A stretch of DNA of 9,448 nt from Nitrospinota bacterium (GTDB taxonomy: Bacteria; Nitrospinota; Nitrospinia; SZUA-224), in assembly GCA_016212345.1 (NCBI GenBank), contig JACRGM010000114.1, positions 1 through 9,448 of the forward strand, in the 5' to 3' direction. Positions 1 through 4,569 of the stretch are shown one piece after another (the stretch's first letter is position 1; every line of letters begins with the position of its first letter). Under the pieces are notes generated by a model. That model worked only from the letters and a program-made list of their open reading frames with translations, did no database searches and was not told the origin of the DNA. A program made the translations under genes and the position numbers.

Positions 1-277
1 AGTTCTGGCAGAATATGCACATTAGATTGCACGGGCTGAAAAAGATTGTCCCTGAGCCGTCCCTTCCAACAATCGGCCTTTCCTCTCCAAAATGCGGGTT
101 CCAGCTTGAGACGAAAGGTTTGTCCCCGGTCTTGCAGACGCCCCTCTCACCTGCTGTTCTGTCAACCTTACAGTTTCTCGGGCAAAGGTTGCAGATTTTT
201 AATATCTCCTCAGCAATCCGCACCTTTTCCCATAATTTATCTTCTGATAATTTTAGATATGCAGGTATGAACAACAT
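1..277 (-). CDS. PflX-like radical SAM protein, N-terminal part (runs off left edge)
   Basis: The minus strand is open from an ATG at 277-275 to the window edge, giving 92 residues of a longer protein. Near residues 4-10 it has FIPAYLKL, then a four-cysteine block (C29, C32, C36, C48, with LCPRNC and AGERGVC). GSGTIFFSPCNLMCIFCQN follows, whose C83-x3-C87-x2-C90 is the radical SAM motif that binds the 4Fe-4S cluster and S-adenosylmethionine. Order and wording match the family annotated as PflX or pyruvate formate-lyase activating enzyme-like proteins (COG1313 type). The true substrate of that family is poorly defined, so activation of a glycyl radical enzyme is only a family label. No clear Shine-Dalgarno precedes the ATG. 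The start is chosen because the family begins just before the PAYLKL-like segment and a stop lies 12 bases upstream. The C-terminal barrel is outside the window. Confidence 0.88.
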   Translation of the reverse strand, partial: MLFIPAYLKLSEDKLWEKVRIAEEILKICNLCPRNCKVDRTAGERGVCKTGDKPFVSSWNPHFGEERPIVGRDGSGTIFFSPCNLMCIFCQN

Positions 278-311
278 AATAATACTTTATATAAGTTAGA
301 CAGCCTATACT

Positions 312-443
312 TTATAGGATTAAACCTGCTCCTATCCTTTCTGGATTCTCCGTTACTCGAAAACAGTCAACTCCTAAATCATACAATAATTTAGCCGCCT
401 GGATTTTTTTTATGACACTTTGAGTCAACTGCTTCTTACTCAT
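312..443 (-). CDS. small unrecognised ORF, 43 aa, probably a truncated gene
   Basis: A 43-residue minus-strand ORF starts MSKKQLTQSVIKKIQAAKLL and ends in RIGAGLIL. Its ATG overlaps the stop of the upstream methyltransferase-like fragment by the sequence ATGA, the usual sign of two genes translated as a pair. In restriction-modification operons the gene after a methyltransferase is often the nuclease or another accessory protein. I do not recognise this peptide, so that role is only a guess from position. It is short for a free-standing enzyme and ends 35 bases before the start of the radical SAM gene, so it is more likely the 5' stub of a gene whose remainder has been deleted. Confidence 0.4.
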   Translation of the reverse strand: MSKKQLTQSVIKKIQAAKLLYDLGVDCFRVTENPERIGAGLIL

Positions 444-511
444 AAATATTCCTCAACAATTTTTATTTCTTTGTCGGTTAAGCCGTATAATTGATAAACC
501 ATCTGGTCAAT
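440..511 (-). pseudogene. C-terminal remnant of a DNA methyltransferase (Eco57I/TaqI-like)
   Basis: The last 23 codons before a TGA at 442-440 read IDQMVYQLYGLTDKEIKIVE followed by EYL. The pattern [I/L]D-x-[M/L]-VY-x-LYGLT-x-[E/K]EI-x-IVE is the typical tail of large adenine-specific DNA methyltransferases, including type IIG and Eco57I/TaqI-like restriction-modification enzymes. Upstream on the same strand the reading loses sense at about position 511, exactly where a HEPN-like coding piece begins on the other strand, so everything but the tail has been lost. The match rests on about 20 residues. It is a recognisable motif, but a longer comparison is not possible from this window. Confidence 0.55.
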
Positions 512-609
512 TAGAAGTAGCTGAAAAACTATTTAAATCGGGTGATTATGAGGATACAGTTTCAAGGGCATATTATGCTGTTTTTCATGCAGATCAGGCA
601 TTCCCCTAA
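511..609 (+). pseudogene. HEPN-domain protein fragment
   Basis: The plus strand from 511 reads LEVAEKLFKSGDYEDTVSRA, then YYAVFHADQAFP and a stop at 607-609. This closely follows the HEPN family signature (x-A-x-LF-x-SGDYE-D-A-V-SRAYYA-x-FHA). It includes the R-x6-H arrangement (R in SRAYYAVFH to the H) that is the RNase active-site motif of HEPN toxins and Cas/Abi relatives. There is no start codon with a ribosome binding site, the N-terminus runs straight into the reversed methyltransferase remnant, and the C-terminal half of the domain is missing. It is therefore a dead fragment. Its usual partner, a MNT nucleotidyltransferase antitoxin, is not visible nearby. Confidence 0.7.
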
Positions 610-610
610 C

Positions 611-1030
611 TCAGTCCCCTACTATCTGTACAAGGATATCTCTGGAGCGTGGTCGATTATCAAAGCATATCAATACAATCTGCTGCCATGTACCGAGGAG
701 GAGTTTCTTCTGTTTGAATGGGACAGAGAATGATGCCCCTAGAAGGGCTGCCCTAACATGAGCGAATCCATTTCCATCCCCCCAGCGTCTATCATGTTCG
801 TAATAGATATCACGGGGGGCGATTCGTTCAATTGCCTTTTTTAGATCATTGAGCACACCTGTTTCATATTCTATGGTTGTTATCCCCGCAGTAGAGCCTG
901 AGACAAAGAGTAAGGCAATACCATCTGAGATATTCGATCTCTCTACCTCATCTGCCACCTTTGATGTGATATCAATTATATCTGTATCCCCCTTTGTCTT
1001 GATATTAAAGATGCTATTTTTAACTGTCAT
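611..1030 (-). CDS. yjbQ: YjbQ/UPF0047 family protein (thiamine-phosphate synthase-like)
   Basis: The 139-residue protein starts MTVKNSIFNIKTKGDTDIID and fits the usual 135-140 residue length of the UPF0047/YjbQ family (COG0432). Hallmarks in order are FVSGSTAGITTIEYE, an ERIAPRDIYYEHDRRWGDGN block with conserved acidic and histidine residues, GFAHVRAALLGASFSVPF, and LLLGTWQQIVLICFDNRPR. The histidines line the proposed active site or metal site of this trimeric beta-rich fold. E. coli YjbQ shows a side activity as thiamine-phosphate synthase, but the main physiological role is unsettled. The ATG at 1030 is chosen because it gives the family N-terminus and has GGGAG about 11 bases upstream. 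An ATG at 1051 and a TTG at 1084 are in-frame alternatives. The gene lies 40 bases after the PorG-like gene and is probably cotranscribed. Confidence 0.9.
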   Translation of the reverse strand: MTVKNSIFNIKTKGDTDIIDITSKVADEVERSNISDGIALLFVSGSTAGITTIEYETGVLNDLKKAIERIAPRDIYYEHDRRWGDGNGFAHVRAALLGASFSVPFKQKKLLLGTWQQIVLICFDNRPRSRDILVQIVGD

Positions 1031-1070
1031 AGATATCTTCACTCCCAACATCTTTCGATTTGGATTCTTC

Positions 1071-1631
1071 TCATCCCTCTGCAATACTTACCTTTTCATA
1101 TGTTTCCTTTGCCGCTGCAACATTTTCTCCTCTTTTTGTAGGGATAGACTCTTCCACCACTTCTAATACAGCATCGATACCTACTATACCTGTAATTCTG
1201 GAGAAGGCACCCAATATGGCTGTATTTACAATTGGTGCTGTATGGGAACCTAAATGGTATTTTATGGCAATAGAATTCGCATCAACTGTGGCAACCTTAA
1301 ATCTTTTAGAAAGGGAGGAGAAATCGTTCGGTCTTTTATCACTATTTATAATTATCCATCCATTCTCCTTTAAACCATGGGTCACATCAACCATAGTGAA
1401 TAAGGTTGGATCAAGGACAATGATATGATCTGGGGTATATACCTCACATCGTAACCTAATAATAGAATCATCAATTCTTACAAAGGCCGCGGTTGGGACA
1501 CCCCTCCTTTCTGCATTAAAGGAAGGGAATGCCTGCGCATACCTCCCCTCTTTAAAGAGGGCGGATGCCAATAGATTCGAAGCTGTAAATGCCCCCTGGC
1601 CGCCCCTTCCATGTATCCTGATTTCTATCAT
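1071..1631 (-). CDS. porG: pyruvate/2-oxoacid:ferredoxin oxidoreductase, gamma subunit
   Basis: The 186-residue protein begins MIEIRIHGRGGQGAFTASNL, the classic N-terminal motif of the gamma domain of 2-oxoacid:acceptor oxidoreductases. Next come QAFPSFNAERRGVPTAAFVR, a VYTPDHIIVLDPTLF segment, and late GAFSRITGIVGIDAVLEVV plus IPTKRGENVAAAKE, all family markers. In the full enzyme this subunit joins alpha, beta (thiamine diphosphate) and delta (ferredoxin) chains in CoA-dependent conversion of pyruvate, or a related 2-oxoacid, to acyl-CoA with reduced ferredoxin. Substrate cannot be told from gamma alone. No other subunit gene is beside it: the neighbours are cutA (about 100 bases upstream) and yjbQ (40 bases downstream). 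The start at 1631 is preferred for its family fit. An in-frame ATG at 1658 would add nine residues, and neither has a good Shine-Dalgarno. Confidence 0.9.
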   Translation of the reverse strand: MIEIRIHGRGGQGAFTASNLLASALFKEGRYAQAFPSFNAERRGVPTAAFVRIDDSIIRLRCEVYTPDHIIVLDPTLFTMVDVTHGLKENGWIIINSDKRPNDFSSLSKRFKVATVDANSIAIKYHLGSHTAPIVNTAILGAFSRITGIVGIDAVLEVVEESIPTKRGENVAAAKETYEKVSIAEG

Positions 1632-1732
1632 CTTTACTTTACTTTTGAAAAGCCCCATAGAAGAAAATACAAAAATGGATAGAGAATGTCAAGGTCAGAA
1701 TGATATGACTAATTCTCAATTTTTAATATAGG

Positions 1733-2056
1733 TTAATTTGATCTACACACCTCATCTATCCAGTTAAGATAGTCCTCAGAACCTAGAGGTATCGGAAGAG
1801 CGATTATCTCAGGGACCTTATAGCTGTGATTCTTCTTGACCCATTCAACAATCTCTCTGAAGAGGTCCTCCCTACTTTTGGCTATAAGAAGAATCTCTTT
1901 CTCATCACAAACCTTTCCTTCCCATTCATAGATAGACCGTATAGATGGGATAATATTAACACAGGCAGTTAGTCTGTTTTCAACTAATCCCTTTCCTATC
2001 TTTTCTGCCTCCTCAGAAGACCCTGCAGTTATAAAGATGATGATATATCTATTCAT
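1733..2056 (-). CDS. cutA: CutA1 divalent-cation tolerance family protein
   Basis: The 107-residue protein matches CutA1 over its whole length, and the family is usually 100-115 residues. Markers are the early FITAGSSEEAEKIGKGLVEN helix, LTACVNIIPSIRSIYEWEGK (residues 29-48), the EKEILLIAKS strand, and NHSYKVPEIIALPIPLGSED near 76-95 followed by YLNWI. CutA1 forms a very stable ferredoxin-like trimer. It was named for copper tolerance in E. coli, but its biochemical function is not firmly known. A strong Shine-Dalgarno, GGAGGGGGG, stands six bases before the ATG and supports this start. It is the first gene of a minus-strand run with porG and yjbQ, and diverges from the secreted-protein gene at 2360 across a 303-base region. 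Confidence 0.95.
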   Translation of the reverse strand: MNRYIIIFITAGSSEEAEKIGKGLVENRLTACVNIIPSIRSIYEWEGKVCDEKEILLIAKSREDLFREIVEWVKKNHSYKVPEIIALPIPLGSEDYLNWIDEVCRSN

Positions 2057-2100
2057 AAGTATCCCCCCTCCAATAGTATGTAACTATTTGAATTAAAGAA

Positions 2101-2134
2101 TACCCTAAATCCCTTTAAATCGGGATTTAGGGTA
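2101..2134. repeat. perfect palindrome, 13-bp arms, in divergent intergenic region
   Basis: The left arm TACCCTAAATCCC (2101-2113) and right arm GGGATTTAGGGTA (2122-2134) are exact reverse complements around an 8-base spacer. The spacer sits between cutA (leftward) and the gene at 2360 (rightward), so the hairpin is not placed to end either transcript, although T-rich sequence follows it on the plus strand. A closely related palindrome lies at 9127-9152, also between divergent genes and also just upstream of a TTGAC box. An operator or a dispersed repeat family is more likely than a terminator. Confidence 0.8.
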
Positions 2135-2144
2135 TAATTTTTTG

Positions 2145-2172
2145 TTGACATAATTATATAAACTGTTATATG
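2145..2172 (+). promoter_or_regulatory. putative sigma-70 type promoter for the 2360-3615 gene pair
   Basis: A perfect -35 box TTGACA (2145-2150) is followed after 16 bases by TATATG (2167-2172), a four-of-six match to the -10 consensus. With 17-base spacing the hexamer would be ATATGA. The region around it is very A+T-rich. It would leave a leader of about 180 bases before the first plus-strand gene, containing the GC-rich palindrome at 2253-2284 and a small hairpin at 2319-2339. Confidence 0.5.
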
Positions 2173-2252
2173 ATTTTAAAGTAAAATGTAATTTAACTAT
2201 AATCCCTTCATATTGTCAAGAAGAAACCCTGGATATATTTTGAGAGGGTCTC

Positions 2253-2284
2253 ACCTGCCTGTGCGGGCACGCACGCAGACAGGT
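2253..2284. repeat. GC-rich imperfect palindrome in the leader of the secreted-protein gene
   Basis: ACCTGCCTGTGCG on the left faces CGCAGACAGGT on the right, pairing five then three bases with mismatches between. The stretch is far richer in G+C than the surrounding 40%-or-lower DNA and looks foreign to its context. A perfect 5-bp-arm hairpin TGAGA-GGG-TCTCA (2241-2253) touches its left end. It may be a dispersed repeat or an RNA hairpin in the leader. Nothing in the window repeats it. Confidence 0.45.
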
Positions 2285-2318
2285 AACCGTGTCTTGGTGC
2301 TGATAATCAATCTTTAAT

Positions 2319-2339
2319 GGAGTACAATTTCTGTGCTCC
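2319..2339 (+). promoter_or_regulatory. small hairpin directly before the ribosome binding site at 2344
   Basis: GGAGTAC (2319-2325) can pair with GTGCTCC (2333-2339), seven pairs including one G-U, around a 7-base loop. The Shine-Dalgarno AAAAGGAGGAG begins only four bases later and its ATG is at 2360. The hairpin itself contains GGAG and could shape access to the true site. This is inference from pairing only. Confidence 0.3.
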
Positions 2340-2359
2340 ATAAAAGGAGGAGAAAAAAG

Positions 2360-2719
2360 ATGAGGAGAATCGCAATATGGTTTTTGTTTATGGTAGCACT
2401 TCAAGAAAGTGCTCCATATATTATGTCTTTACCCCCTTTTGCCTTTGCAGGGGAAATCTATGGCGATATAAAGGAAGGGGAGAGGTCTGCTGGACAGGGT
2501 ATAAAGGTAGAAATTATATGTGGAGGTAAAACCTATCCCGCAGAGACCGACAAGTATGGTTCATATCGTCAATATGTATCAGAGCAAGGGAAATGTACAC
2601 TCATGGTGTATTATAAAGAGCAATCCCCAGTAATTGAGATTTACTCCTATGAGGGTTCAGTACGATATAATATAGTGTTAGAAATCAAGGACGGGCAATA
2701 CTCCCTAAGGAGAGAATAA
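2360..2719 (+). CDS. small secreted protein with carboxypeptidase-regulatory/Cna-B-like fold
   Basis: The 119-residue protein starts at an ATG with AAAAGGAGGAG eight bases upstream. A GTG at 2333 is in frame but lies inside a hairpin and would put charged residues before the signal. Residues 1-30 are a signal peptide: basic MRR, a hydrophobic run (IAIWFLFMVAL), and a likely cleavage after AFA before GEIYG. The mature part, about 89 residues, opens GEIYGDIKEG, then GIKVEIICGGKTYPAETDKYG and GSYRQYVSEQGKCTLMVYY. This is the alternating-strand pattern of carboxypeptidase-regulatory-like or transthyretin-like beta-sandwich domains (V-x-G-x-I, T-D-x-x-G-x-Y). Such domains bind or display rather than catalyse. 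The fold call is from pattern, not a named family. The downstream gene starts two bases after its stop, so the two are probably one unit. Confidence 0.75.
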   Translation: MRRIAIWFLFMVALQESAPYIMSLPPFAFAGEIYGDIKEGERSAGQGIKVEIICGGKTYPAETDKYGSYRQYVSEQGKCTLMVYYKEQSPVIEIYSYEGSVRYNIVLEIKDGQYSLRRE

Positions 2720-2721
2720 CA

Positions 2722-3615
2722 ATGGAGAATAAAAAAAGGGATAGATGGGATAAAGCGAGTATTATTCTTCAGCCAGTGGGTGGCTTTTTGACGGCACTGG
2801 CTGTTGGAGGCCTTGGATTGTTTGGTTCCCAATTTCTTGAGCAAAGGCAGACCATTGAAACGAATGCTAGACTATATATCGAATTGATGAGTAAACGGGA
2901 GGAGTCGGAGAGTGCCCTTCGGAAAGATATGTTTAAGTCAATAATAGAATCCTTTCTCAAGCCTGGTTTAGCTTCCACCACCCAGGCTGAACTGGAAGCA
3001 AAGGTGCTGAATCTGGAACTTCTTGCATACAATTTCCATGAATCCCTTAACCTTAAGCCCTTATTTATACATCTTAAAAACCAGATAATCGTTTCCAAAG
3101 GCAAAGATGCAGAGGAATACATGGATCGTCTATACAGGATTACAAGAGAGATAACAAAAAAACAGATGATGATTTTGGAAGGAGCTGGAAAGACATTTGA
3201 TAGAACAATCGAAGTTGATGCCCTCACTAAAACCGCTGGGGGTGTCAGATTAGATGGGGGGACACTTACTTTAGATAACATCGAAAGAGATTTCATAATT
3301 ACTGTCTATAAGGCCGACCAGGAGAAGAAGGAATTAAGGCTCAAATTAGAAGTGAAAGACCCTAGTGGAAAGGAAAAGACACAAGAGGCTGAGTTCACTG
3401 TTGGATTCTTTGACTTCCCAATGATTGATAATACTCGACTTTCACATGATCAACGCTGCACAATAGTGATGACTGCCTTTGGAGAATCAAGTGCTGATAT
3501 TACCATAAGTTATTTCCCAGGGTCTTATGCAAGCCTGAAGGAGAAACCTTATTATCATGAGGTGGTAGAGAGTCTTGTAAAGACAGGTAAGATTTTGGGT
3601 GAAGGGAGGATATAG
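2722..3615 (+). CDS. membrane-anchored protein of unknown function, 297 aa
   Basis: I do not recognise a named family. The start is supported by AAGGAGAG seven bases upstream and by tight linkage to the gene before it. A charged N-terminus (MENKKRDRWDK) precedes one hydrophobic segment at about residues 12-39, rich in Gly/Leu/Ala (PVGGFLTALAVGGLGLFGSQ), likely a single membrane helix. QFLEQRQTIETNARLYIELM and a charged, helical, possibly coiled-coil stretch follow to about residue 150. The rest (about 160-297) has short hydrophobic strands (DFIITVYKADQ, EAEFTVGFFDFP, RCTIVMTAF, ADITISYFPGSY) that suggest a beta domain. Coupling to a secreted partner suggests the two act together at the envelope. 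The side of the membrane on which the soluble part sits cannot be told. Confidence 0.8.
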   Translation: MENKKRDRWDKASIILQPVGGFLTALAVGGLGLFGSQFLEQRQTIETNARLYIELMSKREESESALRKDMFKSIIESFLKPGLASTTQAELEAKVLNLELLAYNFHESLNLKPLFIHLKNQIIVSKGKDAEEYMDRLYRITREITKKQMMILEGAGKTFDRTIEVDALTKTAGGVRLDGGTLTLDNIERDFIITVYKADQEKKELRLKLEVKDPSGKEKTQEAEFTVGFFDFPMIDNTRLSHDQRCTIVMTAFGESSADITISYFPGSYASLKEKPYYHEVVESLVKTGKILGEGRI

Positions 3616-3685
3616 ATTTTATTTTTATAGTACCGGATAGCAACCTAATAGTGGAAGATATTGTTCTGATCTTTTAATTCTTTTA

Positions 3686-4528
3686 ATGATAGATAAATCA
3701 AAAATCAAAAAGGCCTTTTCAAGATCTGCCACTACTTATGACAGGTATGGTACACTTCAGAGAGATGTGGCCAAGTCCCTATCCTCCCTGATATCTCAGA
3801 ATATAGATATGCTGGATAGGATTCTTGATATTGGGACAGGGACAGGTAATGTAGCCATTGATCTGGCAGATAGATATCCCTCTTCAGATATACATGCCTG
3901 TGACATAGCCCATGGTATGTCTGTCTATGCAGAGAGGAAATTCAAAAGATCTGCAGGGAAAATAGGTAATGAATCATCTAATCTCTATATCCTAACAGCG
4001 GAGGCCGAATTTCTCCCATATCCATCTGATTACTTCGATCTTGTGGTATCGAGTCTTACCTATCAATGGGTGTATGATCTAAGGTCTGCATTCTTTGAGG
4101 TAAGGAGGGTTCTAAAGGAAGCAGGATGGTTTTTCTTTACTATGCTTGGACAAGGAACCCTCAAGGAGCTGAGGGATTCCTATATCTCAGCTTGGGATGA
4201 ACTCGGAGATAAGGATAAAGGGAGAAGACGTCTGCATAGGTTTGTAGATATTAATGATGTAGAATGTATGCTAAAAGGGATCGGCTTTGGAGATATGATT
4301 ATCTCATCAAAGAGGGAGAGATGTTTCTATCAGGATGTCGTGACACTCCTTCATACCTTGAAATTTATAGGTGCTCAGAATGCCTCGGTTGATGATGGAG
4401 AAAGTGGGATCAATGGTCGTATGATCATAGATCGGATGATTAAGATATACGAAGATAGGTACAAGAGAGAGAATGGTATCCCAGCCACCTATGAGGTATT
4501 CTTTGTCAGAGGAAAGAAGGGATTATGA
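3686..4528 (+). CDS. bioC: malonyl-ACP O-methyltransferase BioC
   Basis: The 280-residue protein opens KIKKAFSRSATTYDRYGTLQ, the BioC N-terminal signature (K-x-x-V-x-x-x-F-x-x-A-A-x-x-Y). It carries the S-adenosylmethionine motif ILDIGTGTGN at 46-55, an acidic ACDIAHGM post-motif, FDLVVSSLTYQWVYDLRSAF (118-137) with the BioC QW pair, and TMLGQGTLKELRDS (152-165). BioC methylates the free carboxyl of malonyl-ACP so that fatty acid synthesis can build the pimeloyl chain of biotin. The ester is later removed by BioH or an equivalent, not seen here. The next genes are the BioD-BioA fusion, which confirms the pathway. No Shine-Dalgarno stands before the ATG, and no BirA or BioQ operator is obvious in 3616-3685. 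Confidence 0.93.
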   Translation: MIDKSKIKKAFSRSATTYDRYGTLQRDVAKSLSSLISQNIDMLDRILDIGTGTGNVAIDLADRYPSSDIHACDIAHGMSVYAERKFKRSAGKIGNESSNLYILTAEAEFLPYPSDYFDLVVSSLTYQWVYDLRSAFFEVRRVLKEAGWFFFTMLGQGTLKELRDSYISAWDELGDKDKGRRRLHRFVDINDVECMLKGIGFGDMIISSKRERCFYQDVVTLLHTLKFIGAQNASVDDGESGINGRMIIDRMIKIYEDRYKRENGIPATYEVFFVRGKKGL

Positions 4529-4569
4529 TTATCACTGGATATGAAGCCGATACATATACATTCACATGA
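4525..4569 (+). CDS. 14-codon mini-ORF bridging bioC and bioD-bioA by ATGA overlaps
   Basis: The ATG at 4525-4527 overlaps the bioC stop (TGA 4526-4528), and its own TGA at 4567-4569 overlaps the bioD-bioA ATG (4566-4568), so ATGA occurs at both joints. The peptide would be MIITGYEADTYTFT. AAGG lies four bases before its ATG, whereas bioD-bioA has no convincing site of its own. Ribosomes finishing bioC could pass through it and reinitiate on bioD-bioA. Chance cannot be excluded for so short a frame. Confidence 0.35.
   Translation: MIITGYEADTYTFT

Noticed and set aside
15..299. Plus-strand open frame of 94 codons
   Set aside because: The opposite strand carries a clear radical SAM N-terminus with its CX3CX2C motif; the plus frame is its shadow.
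1031..1084. Longer yjbQ starting at TTG 1084 or ATG 1051
   Set aside because: The extra residues do not belong to the family N-terminus, and the TTG start would overlap the porG stop.
2333..2359. GTG start for the secreted protein
   Set aside because: It lies in the hairpin before the ribosome site and would place nine mostly charged residues ahead of a proper signal peptide.
2769..3296. Minus-strand 175-codon open frame inside the membrane-protein gene
   Set aside because: The plus-strand gene has a ribosome site, operon linkage and a sensible membrane profile; the minus frame is its antisense shadow.
3616..3685. Possible biotin operator or riboswitch before bioC
   Set aside because: No palindrome of BirA or BioQ type and no riboswitch-like fold is visible in these 70 bases.
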